This document shows positions 1-8,651 of a stretch of 64,000 nt of DNA, piece by piece; positions within the stretch are counted from its first letter, which is position 1; every line of letters begins with the position of its first letter. This stretch comes from JAJNPS01 sp031378845. Lineage in GTDB: Bacteria; Pseudomonadota; Alphaproteobacteria; Rhodobacterales; Rhodobacteraceae. The DNA is taken from the NCBI GenBank assembly GCA_031378845.1, contig JANNES010000001.1:62001-126000 (forward strand). The letters are read 5' to 3'. The notes under the pieces are model-generated. The model made no database searches. It was not told where the DNA came from and was given only the letters and a program-made list of their open reading frames with translations. Both the position numbers and the translations under genes were made by a program.

Positions 1-497
1 TCAACTCGTTCGAGATCACCACGCGCCTTGCCGACCTGATCGGCGCGCAGCACAGCTATCTCACCGCCCCCCTTTACGCCGGATCGCGCGAAAGCCGCGA
101 CACGATCATGCAGCTGGATGTCTTTCGCGCCGTGGTCGAGAAACTGCGCTCGGTCGATGCAATGGCGATGGCGGCGGGAGATCTGTCGTCACGGTCGCTC
201 TTGATGCGCGACGGTCTGCCGTCGGATGTCACGATGGAGGAGTTGATCGCCATGGGCGGGGTGGGCGATGTGCTCGGCACCGTGATTGACGCCGAAGGCC
301 GGGCATTGGATCACCCGATCAATGAACGCATCATCGGCATCGGCTTTGATGATCTTGCGCGCATCCCGAACGTCATCCTCGCGGCAGGTGGTGCGCATAA
401 GGTGGTGGTGAACCGCGCCATTCTGGGGCGCGGCGTGGTCGACACCTTCGTGACCGACGAGGCCAGCGCCCGCGCGCTTCTGGACGCCGCGCGGTGA
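1..497 (+). CDS. SorC-family sugar-binding transcriptional regulator, C-terminal part (5' end outside window)
   Basis: The reading frame is open from base 3 and ends at the TGA at 495-497, giving about 164 residues with no start in view. The sequence matches the sugar-phosphate effector domain of SorC/DeoR-type regulators: a conserved HPINERIIGI segment followed by LARIPNVILAAGG and a terminal LVTDE-like VTDEASARALL. The DNA-binding half must lie left of the window. Its stop overlaps the GTG start of the next gene (GTGA), so it is translationally coupled to the xylulokinase. By analogy with SorC regulators it probably controls a pentose or polyol operon, with the kinase substrate or product as effector; that link is inferred from position. 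Confidence 0.85.
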   Translation, partial: NSFEITTRLADLIGAQHSYLTAPLYAGSRESRDTIMQLDVFRAVVEKLRSVDAMAMAAGDLSSRSLLMRDGLPSDVTMEELIAMGGVGDVLGTVIDAEGRALDHPINERIIGIGFDDLARIPNVILAAGGAHKVVVNRAILGRGVVDTFVTDEASARALLDAAR

Positions 498-1948
498 GCC
501 TAGTTCTCGGCATCGACCTCGGCACCTCAGGCATCAAAGCGGCGATCCTTGCGGATGCAACCCGCGTCGTGGCCAGTGCGGCACAACCCGTCGCCCAGTC
601 GATCCCGCATCTTGGCTGGTCCGAACAGGACCCTGATCTGTGGGTCAGCATGGTCTTTGCCTGCCTCGATGATCTCGCGGCCAGCCACCCTGCCGAGATG
701 GCTGCCGTCACCGGCATCGGCCTGTCGGGCCAGATGCTGGCCTGCCTGATCCTTGGTGCGGATCTGAAACCCCTCCGCCCTGCCATGCTTTGGAATGACC
801 AGCGCGCGATTGTCGAATGCGCCGAGCTGCTTGCTCGCGTGCCCGACATCGGCAGCCGCACCAATGGCACCCCCGATCCCGGCATCACCGCGCCGAAACT
901 TCTCTGGCTTGCCAAGCATGAACCCCGGATCCGCGACCGCGCCCGGATGCTGATGCTGACCAAGGACTATGTTCGCCTCGCCTTGACGGGCGAGGTCGCG
1001 AGCGATCCGACAGATGCCGGCGGGACCCAGCTTTTCGATTGCAGGGCAGGGGCGTGGGATGCGGATCTTTGTGCTGCGGTTGGCTGGGACAGGACTTATT
1101 TACCAATGATCCTAGATTCTTGGGTGGCGGCGGGAGGACTGCGTGCCGAACTTGCGCAGCGCTGGGGAATGCGCGCGGGGCTGCCCGTGGCCACAGGCTG
1201 CGGCGACAATATGGGATCGACCCTCGGGGCAGGGGCTGCAACCCCCGGCGACACGGTGCTGACGATCGGCACGTCCGGCGTGGCTTGCCTTGTTGATGCC
1301 GCGTTCAACCCCGGACCGCAAAGTGCGATCCTGACCTCGGCGCATGCCGCGCCCGGCACTTATCTGTCGATGGGAGTCGTGATGGCCGCGACCGCAGCGC
1401 TTGACTGGACCGCGCGCATGACGGGACAGACGCCCGCCGCACTGGTCGCGGCCGCGACCGCCCTGACGCCTGCCCAGATCGCCGAGGCGCCGATTTTCCT
1501 GCCCTGCCTCAACGGTATCCGCACACCGCTCAACCGCCCCGATGCCCAAGGGCGGATCGACGGGCTGCATCCCGGCGTGACCCCGGCGAGCCTTGGCTAT
1601 GCGCTGCTCGAAGGCGTCGCCTTCCAGTTTGCCGATTGCATTGCCGCCCAACGCGCCGTCGGCGTGACGCCGCCCAACCGGTTTCTGGCGGTCGGTGGCG
1701 GGACAAGGTCAGCGCTCTGGGTGAAACTGATCGCGACAATTCTGGACCATCCCATTGACCTTCCTCAGGGGGCCGATACCGCAGGCCCGTCCGGGGCCGC
1801 CCGCCTTGCCCTTGTGGCCGCAGGCGCGCCGATCTCCGTGTTGCAGGCCCGCCGACCGGCGCAGGCGACCATCCCCCCTGATCGTACGCTTGCTGAACTG
1901 ATTGCGCCACGAAAGGTGCGCTTTGACCGCCTGACGACCAGCCTGTAA
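494..1948 (+). CDS. xylB: Xylulokinase (FGGY carbohydrate kinase)
   Basis: Predicted cytoplasmic ATP-dependent kinase that phosphorylates D-xylulose to xylulose 5-phosphate for the pentose phosphate pathway. The 484-residue product is full length for the family. It opens with the FGGY phosphate-binding strand GIDLGTSGIKA (residues 6-16). The probable catalytic base is D238 in GCGDNMGS, and a second ATPase-fold loop, TIGTSGVA, lies near residue 256. A GGGTRSALW motif near residue 402 is typical of the C-terminal domain. Translation starts at GTG 494, overlapping the upstream SorC regulator stop by 4 bases. Another FGGY pentulose or polyol kinase is possible, because substrate cannot be read from sequence alone, but the overall motifs fit XylB best. 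Confidence 0.88.
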   Translation: MSLVLGIDLGTSGIKAAILADATRVVASAAQPVAQSIPHLGWSEQDPDLWVSMVFACLDDLAASHPAEMAAVTGIGLSGQMLACLILGADLKPLRPAMLWNDQRAIVECAELLARVPDIGSRTNGTPDPGITAPKLLWLAKHEPRIRDRARMLMLTKDYVRLALTGEVASDPTDAGGTQLFDCRAGAWDADLCAAVGWDRTYLPMILDSWVAAGGLRAELAQRWGMRAGLPVATGCGDNMGSTLGAGAATPGDTVLTIGTSGVACLVDAAFNPGPQSAILTSAHAAPGTYLSMGVVMAATAALDWTARMTGQTPAALVAAATALTPAQIAEAPIFLPCLNGIRTPLNRPDAQGRIDGLHPGVTPASLGYALLEGVAFQFADCIAAQRAVGVTPPNRFLAVGGGTRSALWVKLIATILDHPIDLPQGADTAGPSGAARLALVAAGAPISVLQARRPAQATIPPDRTLAELIAPRKVRFDRLTTSL

Positions 1949-1965
1949 CGACGCCCGCCGCGTGA

Positions 1966-2850
1966 CTACGGGTCCGACCAGCCTTGAGCCGCAGCCTTCA
2001 GATGTTTGAGAAATTTCTGCACCTTCAGCGTGCGGTGCAGATCCACATGCGTGACCGCCCACAAGGTCGAACTCCATTCCGGAAGCGGCGCCATGATTTC
2101 GACCAGATCAGGGGCCAGGGCGGCCTCAAAAGCCGCCACAAAGCCGATGCCAACACCCGCTCTGATCGCTTCCTCGGTGGCGGCGACCTCTGATACGCGG
2201 TAAATCACGTTGGCGTCGGGCACGTGCTTGCGCATCCAGTTGTAAAACGGCGCCCGCGAGTCATGCGCATCAGGCCCGATGAACCGGTGGTTTGCGAAGT
2301 CCTCGACGCCCTTGGGCAGACCATGACGTTGCGCATAAGACGGGCTGGCATAAAGCCCGGCCCGAACCTGCGCCAGTGGTTGGACCACATAATCGGGCTC
2401 TTTTGGCATGCTGCCAGCCCGGATCGCGACATGTGCCTCGCCGTGGTCCAGCCGAAACAATCGCATGTCGGACAGAAATCTGATCGTTACATCGGGAAAT
2501 TCAGCCTGAAACGTCGCCAGCACCGGTGTAAACAGCCGCGCCATGCCCGAAATCGACGTCACCACCAACTCGCCCGAGACAACCTCGCCAAGCCCCTTGA
2601 TCCGGCTGACCATCTGGGTGAACTGCCCCTCCGCACCGTCGGCCACGATCATCAGATCACGCCCTGCTTCGGTCGGAGAATAGCCGCGCGCATGGCGCTG
2701 AAAAAGCTTGGTCCCAAGCCGCTTTTCCAACGCATCCACGTGCCGGATCACTGTTGCATGGTGAACACCCAGAACTTCTGCCGCGCCGGACACGGTGCCG
2801 AGGCGTGCAACCAGATACGCAGTGCGGATTTCATCCCAGTTTTGCATCAT
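1966..2850 (-). CDS. LysR-family transcriptional regulator
   Basis: The product is a 294-residue LTTR. An N-terminal winged helix-turn-helix covers about residues 1-60 (GAAEVLGVHHATVIRHVDAL, then LFQRHARGYSPTEAG). A periplasmic-binding-like effector domain follows (SGELVVTSISG, VAIRAGSMPKEPDY, EAIRAGVGIGFVAAFEA). The frame continues upstream to 2994, but the extra residues do not resemble LysR. ATG at 2850 or 2847 puts the start at the usual place, so I chose 2850. It converges with xylB with only 17 bases between them. No target gene is obvious, because the gene behind its promoter is a small secreted protein in the opposite direction about 0.5 kb away. Confidence 0.9.
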   Translation of the reverse strand: MMQNWDEIRTAYLVARLGTVSGAAEVLGVHHATVIRHVDALEKRLGTKLFQRHARGYSPTEAGRDLMIVADGAEGQFTQMVSRIKGLGEVVSGELVVTSISGMARLFTPVLATFQAEFPDVTIRFLSDMRLFRLDHGEAHVAIRAGSMPKEPDYVVQPLAQVRAGLYASPSYAQRHGLPKGVEDFANHRFIGPDAHDSRAPFYNWMRKHVPDANVIYRVSEVAATEEAIRAGVGIGFVAAFEAALAPDLVEIMAPLPEWSSTLWAVTHVDLHRTLKVQKFLKHLKAAAQGWSDP

Positions 2851-3371
2851 GTCACCCACTTTGTGCAGATGTGCACATTGGCCCCCAATCCGCACAAGAG
2901 TGCAATCCCCGACGGCCCTGAATCTGCACCCGTGACAATGGCGAAAACCGTTCTGCTGTTGAACCGGTTCCGCGGCTTTTCGCACGACCTTCAAGCTAGT
3001 GTGAATGTGTCTTGGGTCTTGTCATGTCGTCATCAAGTAAACAACTCAAGGTAGAAAAATGGTGTCCGGGGCTGGCGCCTTGCGGCCTTTGCCAACATGC
3101 TTTTCCGGCTACAAAAATCGCTATGCCCCTTGGTTCTTGGCGGCCATGACCGTATTGGGTTCAACGCAAAGTGTCTGGGCGGAAATAAGAAAATCGCGAA
3201 AACGTGAATTGAACTAAACAGTACAGTTTATATATTTGGGTCATGACGGCGCCGAGGACGAGACCAAATGCGCTCGCCATGACGACAGGGTCGGTTACCG
3301 GCCTACAACCCCAGACGGTCTTGCCGATTGACGATTGGCAGCCGGACCGCATATCGAAAAAGGCTTGGATT
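2851..3371. other. Intergenic region between divergent LysR and secreted-protein genes
   Basis: About 520 bases carry no convincing coding frame. The region holds the promoters of the divergent lysR-type gene and of the small secreted protein. It becomes distinctly AT-rich between 3185 and 3240, unlike the surroundings, and that stretch includes a TAAAC/GTTTA palindrome described separately. I see no tRNA, repeat or hairpin terminator. Confidence 0.5.
3215..3230. promoter_or_regulatory. Palindromic operator candidate
   Basis: TAAACAGTACAGTTTA is a 16-base near-perfect palindrome: arms TAAAC and GTTTA around a GTAC-centred core. It lies in an AT-rich patch about 140 bases upstream of the secreted protein start. 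Such symmetric sites commonly bind TetR- or GntR-type dimers. The binding protein is unknown and the assignment is inferred. Confidence 0.35.
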
Positions 3372-3725
3372 ATGTTTTTGAAAACCGCAGCGACGGCTTT
3401 GACCGTCCTTCTGATCGCCACGTCCGCGCACGCACAAAGCGTTTCTCAGGGCGACGCGCAACTCGCGGCCATCGCCGGCGTCCCTGCCGGCGCTCTGTCC
3501 ACCCCGGATCTGGTCAACCTGATCAACGCACAGCGCGACAATGATCAAGATACCGTCAACTTCATCCTGTCCAAGGTCGGCATCGGCGCAACCCGTGCAG
3601 GCGGTGATACCGCAGGCACAGCGGCTGGTTCGGGCTGGGATATGGTGGCCCGTCTCAACGGTGTGGCACCCGGCGAATACACCGCCTCGGAACTCGCCGA
3701 GATGGACTACAAGCGTCTCGACTAA
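3372..3725 (+). CDS. Small secreted protein of unknown function
   Basis: This is a 117-residue protein I do not recognise. ATG 3372 is chosen because it begins a textbook Sec signal peptide: MFLKTAATALTVLLIATSAHAQ would be cleaved after AHA. The upstream part of the open frame (from 3243) has no such character. The mature part is about 95 residues, rich in A, G, D and N, without cysteines. It contains LSTPDLVNLINAQRDND and ends with YTASELAEMDYKRLD. It probably acts in the periplasm or is exported. It stands alone with its own upstream region. Codon use fits the genome. Confidence 0.7.
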   Translation: MFLKTAATALTVLLIATSAHAQSVSQGDAQLAAIAGVPAGALSTPDLVNLINAQRDNDQDTVNFILSKVGIGATRAGGDTAGTAAGSGWDMVARLNGVAPGEYTASELAEMDYKRLD

Positions 3726-3788
3726 CCTTGGGCATGCGCTTTAACCCAGACGGCAAACCTGCTCCCGCCCCCCGCGCTGCGACATCTG

Positions 3789-4328
3789 TTGCAGCGCGGA
3801 TTTTTATCGGCCCCGCCTTTGCCCCGCCAAGTCCGGTTGCTTTCACCGTTGGCGTCTCGCGATCTGCGATCTGATAGCACGGACACGCCTGACCGTCTGA
3901 TCATTGAGGACAAGCCGGTGGTCCTTGGGGCCAGTCCTGACGTCATCATTGTCTTGTCGGTTGGCGTGGCAATCATGATGCTGCCCTCAGCCCCTTGGGC
4001 GGCCTTGGCGGGCGTGCTGTCGGCCGCCCTTTCTGGCGCGTGCTTTGCCGCCTTCGTGCGCTGCGTCCATATCGCCTTTGACCGCGCGTCAAAGGCGGTT
4101 GTCATCCGCACCGCCAGCGTCTTTGGCAGATCGCAGATGCACCTGCCCGTGATCGATCTGACCAAAGCGGTGGTGAAGACGACGACCTCGCTTGACAGTC
4201 CCGGCCCCACTATCCGCGACAGCCAGATCCTTTGTGCCGCCTTGCGCCTGCAGGGTGACCGCCCGATCCAGCCCCTGACCGAGGTGCATTCAGGTGGCGA
4301 TGGGCCGCCAAGGTCGTCGCGGTGGTGA
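3789..4328 (+). CDS. Hypothetical inner-membrane protein, 3' end apparently frameshifted
   Basis: The product is a membrane protein of unknown function. Two adjacent hydrophobic helices (VIIVLSVGVAIMML and AALAGVLSAALSGACFAAF) follow a short cytoplasmic N-terminus, then a soluble tail with FDRASKAVVIRTASVFG. The frame as read ends GGDGPPRSSRW at 4328. One base back, the frame from about 4301 reads WAAKVVAVVNDWLGDTPRP and stops at 4360. That is the expected end for this sort of protein (an aliphatic helix ending in NDWL). I infer a frameshift near 4295-4305, either a real lesion or a sequencing error. The start at 3789 is tentative. Confidence 0.5.
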   Translation: MQRGFLSAPPLPRQVRLLSPLASRDLRSDSTDTPDRLIIEDKPVVLGASPDVIIVLSVGVAIMMLPSAPWAALAGVLSAALSGACFAAFVRCVHIAFDRASKAVVIRTASVFGRSQMHLPVIDLTKAVVKTTTSLDSPGPTIRDSQILCAALRLQGDRPIQPLTEVHSGGDGPPRSSRW

Positions 4329-4546
4329 ACGACTGGCTTGGCGACACCCCGCGACCTTGACATCGACCCCACGGGCGCGTATCTCGCCCGCAATTCCCCG
4401 GAGGCGTCGGCTTCCGGTCCCTTGGCACAGTGCCGGGATCGCCACCTGTCAGCGCGTTGCGCCCACAGGTGCGAAACTGCATTTCGCCTTGACCTGCTCG
4501 CCGCCGGGCCGCGTATCCGGCATGCCGCAACCAAAGGAGCCGATCC

Positions 4547-6040
4547 ATGTTCGAAAGCCTTTCAGAACGCCTTGGCGGGGTCTTTGACCGCCTGACCAAA
4601 CAAGGTGCGCTGTCAGAGGCTGATGTGGACACCGCACTCCGTGAGGTCCGCGTGGCGCTGCTTGAAGCGGACGTCTCGCTGGAGGTGGCGCGCGATTTCG
4701 TCAAGGCGGTCAAGGCCAAGGCGACGGGGCAGGCGGTTACCAAATCGGTGACCCCCGGCCAACAGGTCGTCAAGATCGTGCATGACGAACTGATCAAGGT
4801 GCTGGCAGGCGACGGTGAACCCGACGCATTGAAAATCGACAATCCGCCCGCAACGATCCTGATGGTCGGCCTGCAAGGCTCGGGCAAGACGACGACCACC
4901 GCGAAACTCGCCAAGCGGCTGAAGGAAAAGAACGGCAAGCGCGTCTTGCTGGCCTCGCTTGACACCAACCGCCCGGCGGCGATGGAGCAGTTGGCGATCC
5001 TTGCCCTGCAGGTCGGTGTCGACAGCCTGCCCATCGTAAAGGGCGAGACAGCGGTGCAGATCGCAAAACGCGCCAAGACGCAGGCCAATATGGGCGGCTA
5101 TGACGTCCTGTTCCTCGATACCGCCGGTCGGCTGCACATCGACGACGTCCTCATGGACGAGGTGCAATCGGTCCGCGACATCGCCCAGCCCCGCGAAACC
5201 CTGCTGGTGGTCGATGGCCTGACGGGGCAGGACGCGGTCAACGTGGCCACCGAGTTTGACGGCAAGGTCGGCATCACCGGCGTCGTCCTCACCCGCATGG
5301 ACGGCGACGGTCGCGGCGGTGCGGCGCTGTCGATGCGCGCCGTCACCGGCAAGCCCATCCGCTTTGTCGGCCTTGGCGAAAAGATGGACGCGATCGAGAC
5401 GTTCGAGGCCGAGCGCGTCGCCGGTCGCATTCTAGGCATGGGCGATATCGTGGCGCTGGTCGAAAAGGCGCGCGAAAGCTTTGAGGCCGAGCAGGCCGAA
5501 CGCATGGCCAAGCGCTTTGCCAAGGGGTTGTTCAACATGAACGACCTGCGCAGCCAATTGGAACAGATGCTGAAAATGGGCGGCATGCAGGGCGTCATGG
5601 GCATGCTGCCCGGCATGGGAAAAATGGCTAAAAAGGCCGAGGATGCAGGTTTCAACGACCGTATGCTGCGCCAGCAGATCGCCCTGATCCAGTCGATGAC
5701 CAAGCGGGAACGCGCCAACCCTGATCTTCTTGCCGCAAGCCGCAAAAAGCGGGTCGCCACCGGGGCGGGCATGGACGTGTCGGACCTCAACCGTCTGTTG
5801 AAACAGCACAAGCAGATGGCCGACATGATGAAAAAAATGGGCAAAGGTGGCATGATGAAACAGGCCATCAAGCAGATGATGGGCAAGGGCGGCATGCCCG
5901 ACCCGTCCAAGATGACCCCCGAACAGCTTGAGGAAGCCGCGCGCGGCATGAAACAGGGCATGGGCGGGATGGGCGGCATGGGGATGCCGCGCGGGATGAC
6001 CCTGCCCGCAGGCCTGTCGGGGTTGATGAAGAAGAAATGA
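4547..6040 (+). CDS. ffh: Signal recognition particle protein Ffh
   Basis: Ffh is the GTPase and signal-sequence binding subunit of SRP, targeting nascent membrane proteins to FtsY and SecYEG. The 497 residues show the N domain, then the G domain: G1 loop GLQGSGKTTTTAKLA (about 107-121), DTAGRLH near 190, and TRMDGDGRGG near 248. A methionine-rich M domain runs from about 300 to the end, with many MGGM and MKKMG repeats in the C-terminal groove. The 3' end overlaps the next gene by 4 bases (ATGA), so ffh heads a coupled operon running into six acetyltransferase genes and the ribosomal genes rpsP and rimM. Confidence 0.97.
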   Translation: MFESLSERLGGVFDRLTKQGALSEADVDTALREVRVALLEADVSLEVARDFVKAVKAKATGQAVTKSVTPGQQVVKIVHDELIKVLAGDGEPDALKIDNPPATILMVGLQGSGKTTTTAKLAKRLKEKNGKRVLLASLDTNRPAAMEQLAILALQVGVDSLPIVKGETAVQIAKRAKTQANMGGYDVLFLDTAGRLHIDDVLMDEVQSVRDIAQPRETLLVVDGLTGQDAVNVATEFDGKVGITGVVLTRMDGDGRGGAALSMRAVTGKPIRFVGLGEKMDAIETFEAERVAGRILGMGDIVALVEKARESFEAEQAERMAKRFAKGLFNMNDLRSQLEQMLKMGGMQGVMGMLPGMGKMAKKAEDAGFNDRMLRQQIALIQSMTKRERANPDLLAASRKKRVATGAGMDVSDLNRLLKQHKQMADMMKKMGKGGMMKQAIKQMMGKGGMPDPSKMTPEQLEEAARGMKQGMGGMGGMGMPRGMTLPAGLSGLMKKK

Positions 6041-6576
6041 CCTTTCGGCTGACCCTAGGTGCGAACGGCAGCCCGGTCCTTGAGACCTCGCGCCTGCGCA
6101 TGCGCATGCCAACCATGGACGACATCCCGGCAAGCTTACGCTTCTGGTCCTCCGACCGATCCGCGCTGATGGGCGGGCCCTGGACGATGGACCAACTCCG
6201 CGCCGAGACACAAGGCCTACTCGATCAATGGCAGAAGCACGGCTTCAGTCTTTTCACCGTCACCCGCCATGGTTCCGACGATGGCATCGGCGGCATTGGC
6301 CCCTTCTATCCTGACACCCACCCCGAGCCGGAACTCGGCTGGAGCCTTTGGGACGCCAAGGATGAAGGCCAGGGCCTTGCTTATGAAGCCGCCGCCACCA
6401 CCCGCGACTGGTTCTTTGCAACCTCGGGCTACCGCACCGCCATCAGTTTCACCGATCCGCACAACCACCGCTCGCACCGACTGTGCGAAAGGCTTGGCGG
6501 TGTCGTGGACCCTACGGTTCCCGTTCAGGACGAAGGTGATGTGGTCTATCGCTACCACGCCGGAGGGTTGGCATGA
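6037..6576 (+). CDS. GNAT acetyltransferase 1 of 6 (RimJ/RimL type)
   Basis: The 179-residue protein has the RimJ/RimL-type GNAT fold: N-terminal TSRLRMRMP, GGPWTMDQLR in the first helix, PEPELGWSLW (beta-4 bulge region), acetyl-CoA loop DEGQGLAYEAA, and DPHNHRSHRLCERLGG, ending DVVYRYH. GNAT enzymes of this kind transfer acetyl from acetyl-CoA to protein N-termini or small amines; the substrate is unknown. The acetyl-CoA loop is somewhat degenerate (GQGLAYE rather than GxGxA). It starts inside the ffh stop codon and overlaps the next paralogue by 4 bases, so translational coupling is very likely. Confidence 0.9.
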   Translation: MTFRLTLGANGSPVLETSRLRMRMPTMDDIPASLRFWSSDRSALMGGPWTMDQLRAETQGLLDQWQKHGFSLFTVTRHGSDDGIGGIGPFYPDTHPEPELGWSLWDAKDEGQGLAYEAAATTRDWFFATSGYRTAISFTDPHNHRSHRLCERLGGVVDPTVPVQDEGDVVYRYHAGGLA

Positions 6577-7109
6577 TCGCCCGTCCGCTGCATATCGCCT
6601 TTGCCTCGGCACCGGTCCTTGCGACGGCGCGCCTGACCTTGCGCATGCCGCGCCACGACGACCTTGCCCATCGGCACGCCTTCTACGCCTCTGACCGTTC
6701 TGTCTGGGAAGGCGGCCCGTTTGACCGGTTGACCACCTGGCGCATATTCGCCTCCGAGGTTGGCCAATGGCCGCTGATGGGCTTTGGTCCGTTCTCGGTC
6801 GATGACAGCGCGACGGGCGAATATCTCGGCGAGGTCGGCATCTCCCAGCCCGAAGGCTATCCAGAGCCCGAGCTGGGCTGGTTCGTCACCGACGCCGCCG
6901 AGGGCCGCGGCATCGCCACCGAGGCCGCCCGCGCCGTCATGGTCTGGGCGCGCAGGTCCTTTGGCTGGGACCATATCGACAACTACATCGACCCCGGCAA
7001 CGCCCGGTCCATCGCACTTGCCCTGCGGCTTGGCGGCACCATCATTGACGCCCCCGGCGTGGACCCTGGCGATGTGGTGATCCGCCACGACCTCAGGGGG
7101 CTGGCATGA
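6573..7109 (+). CDS. GNAT acetyltransferase 2 of 6 (RimJ/RimL type)
   Basis: The 178-residue GNAT protein is a paralogue of its neighbours. It has the shared signature TARLTLRMP, SDRSVWEGGPF, PEPELGWFVTD, an intact acetyl-CoA loop AEGRGIATEAA, DPGNARSIALALRLGG and a terminal DVVIRHD. It begins in the previous stop (ATGA at 6573-6576) and ends in the start of the next gene at 7106-7109. The family suggests acetylation of an amine or peptide N-terminus in the cytoplasm; the substrate is not predictable from sequence. Confidence 0.9.
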   Translation: MIARPLHIAFASAPVLATARLTLRMPRHDDLAHRHAFYASDRSVWEGGPFDRLTTWRIFASEVGQWPLMGFGPFSVDDSATGEYLGEVGISQPEGYPEPELGWFVTDAAEGRGIATEAARAVMVWARRSFGWDHIDNYIDPGNARSIALALRLGGTIIDAPGVDPGDVVIRHDLRGLA

Positions 7110-7606
7110 CCCCGACCCTGGATACCCCGCGCCTGACCTTGCGCCAGATGCAGATGCGCGACTTTCCGGCCTATGCCGCATTCCTGTCCTCTGACCGGGC
7201 AAAGGGCGTGGGCGGGCCTCTCAGGATCTCGGGGGCGTGGGGATACTTCTGTCATGACGCCGCGCTTTGGTCGCTGGTCGGCCATGGTGCTCTGATGATG
7301 GACCTCACCGCATCAGGTGAAACCGTCGGTTGCATAAGTCTGAACGACGGGCCGCTTTTCCCCGAAACGGAACTGGGCTGGATGGTCTATGAAGGCCATA
7401 CCCAAAAGGGCTATGCGACCGAGGCTGCCGCCGCTGTCCGTGACTGGGCCTTTTCAATCCGCGGGCTTGAAACGCTTGTCAGCTACATCGACGCAGACAA
7501 CCTGGCCTCGCGCCGCGTCGCCACGCGTCTGGGTGCTTTTCTTGACGAAACTGCGCCGCGCCCGGACCCAAAGGATGTGGTCTATCGTCACCGGAGGGCC
7601 GCATGA
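7106..7606 (+). CDS. GNAT acetyltransferase 3 of 6 (RimJ/RimL type)
   Basis: At 166 residues this is the shortest of the six paralogues. Motifs are TPRLTLRQM, SDRAKGVGGPL, ETELGWMVYE, acetyl-CoA loop TQKGYATEAAA, and VSYIDADNLASRRVATRLG, ending DVVYRHR. Relative to its neighbours it has a slightly truncated N-terminus and the loop lacks the first glycine. Overlaps of 4 bases on both sides place it in the middle of the translationally coupled series. Substrate unknown. Confidence 0.9.
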   Translation: MTPTLDTPRLTLRQMQMRDFPAYAAFLSSDRAKGVGGPLRISGAWGYFCHDAALWSLVGHGALMMDLTASGETVGCISLNDGPLFPETELGWMVYEGHTQKGYATEAAAAVRDWAFSIRGLETLVSYIDADNLASRRVATRLGAFLDETAPRPDPKDVVYRHRRAA

Positions 7607-8124
7607 CGCTGCCGGTCCACATCCCCACCCTGACCACCGAACGTCTGACCCTGCGCGGCCCCAAGGACAGCGATGCCGCGCCCTTGGGTGCCTTTCTCGC
7701 CAGCCCGCGCGCGGCATTGATCGGCGGGCCATGGCCCGCAGCCGAGGCAGCGGACTGGCTGGCCGAGATCGCGAGCGGCTGGGCAGAGCGCGGATGTGGC
7801 TTGTGGATTGTCGCATTGCGCAACGACGACACACCCATCGGGCGCATCGGACTGCTGGATCATGACGGCTTGGATGAGCCTGAGCTGGGATGGTTCCTGT
7901 TCGAGGGGTTCGACGGGCATGGCTACGCGCATGAGGCAGCCCTCGCCGCGCGCGACTATGCGGCCGATACCCTGAACCTGCCGCCGCTTTTCAGTTTCAT
8001 CGAACCGACAAACCAACGCTCCAAAACCCTGGCGGAACGCCTTGGTGCCGCGCCTGAGCGTGTGGTCGACTTTGACGGCCTGTGCTTGACGGTTTACCGC
8101 CATCCCGCAGGGGGAAAATCATGA
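7603..8124 (+). CDS. GNAT acetyltransferase 4 of 6 (RimJ/RimL type)
   Basis: The 173-residue GNAT paralogue carries TERLTLRGP, LIGGPWPAAEAADWL, EPELGWFLFE, acetyl-CoA loop FDGHGYAHEAA, FIEPTNQRSKTLAERLGA and a terminal LTVYRHP. Its central strand differs most from the others (GLWIVALRNDDTPIGRIGL), so a distinct acceptor is plausible. The start ATG 7603 overlaps the preceding stop; its stop overlaps the start of paralogue 5 at 8121. Function beyond the acetyl-CoA fold is unknown. Confidence 0.9.
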   Translation: MTLPVHIPTLTTERLTLRGPKDSDAAPLGAFLASPRAALIGGPWPAAEAADWLAEIASGWAERGCGLWIVALRNDDTPIGRIGLLDHDGLDEPELGWFLFEGFDGHGYAHEAALAARDYAADTLNLPPLFSFIEPTNQRSKTLAERLGAAPERVVDFDGLCLTVYRHPAGGKS

Positions 8125-8651
8125 CGTTCACCCTGAACATCCCCACTTTGACCACCGCGCGCCTGACCTTGCGTGCACCCGGCCCGCAGGATTTCCCGGC
8201 GCAGGCGGCCTTCATGGCCTCGGACCGCGCGCGCTATGTCGGCGGGCCTCTGGCCAAAAGGCTGGGGTGGCGTTCTTTGTCGAACATGATCGGCCACTGG
8301 GCGATGCGCGGCTTTGGCATGTGGGCGGTTACACAGCTTGGCTCGGACCGCGCAATTGGCCTTGTGGGTCTGTACTTTCCGGCGGATTGGCCCGAGCGCG
8401 AGATCGGCTGGCACATCTGGGACCCCGCTGCCGAAGGTAAAGGCTACGCGTTTGAAGCGGCAAGTGCGGCCCACGACTATGCCTTTGGCACGCTCGGCTG
8501 GGAGGCCGCTGTCAGCTATATCCACCCCGCCAATGCCCGCTCCATCGCACTTGCCGAACGGCTGGGTGCGGTCTTGGACCCCGACGCCCCCCAGGACGCC
8601 GACGACCACGATCTTGTCTATCGCCACCCCAACCTGCAGGTGCGCGCATGA
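8121..8651 (+). CDS. GNAT acetyltransferase 5 of 6 (RimJ/RimL type)
   Basis: The 176-residue GNAT paralogue is preferred from ATG 8121 over the longer open frame from 8082, because 8121 gives the same 4-base overlap and the same N-terminal pattern (IPTLTTARLTLRAP) as the siblings. It has SDRARYVGGPL, REIGWHIWD, acetyl-CoA loop AEGKGYAFEAA, YIHPANARSIALAERLGA and a terminal DLVYRHP. In place of the PEPELGW motif of the others it has PEREIGW. It is coupled to paralogue 6 at 8648. Confidence 0.9.
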   Translation: MTFTLNIPTLTTARLTLRAPGPQDFPAQAAFMASDRARYVGGPLAKRLGWRSLSNMIGHWAMRGFGMWAVTQLGSDRAIGLVGLYFPADWPEREIGWHIWDPAAEGKGYAFEAASAAHDYAFGTLGWEAAVSYIHPANARSIALAERLGAVLDPDAPQDADDHDLVYRHPNLQVRA

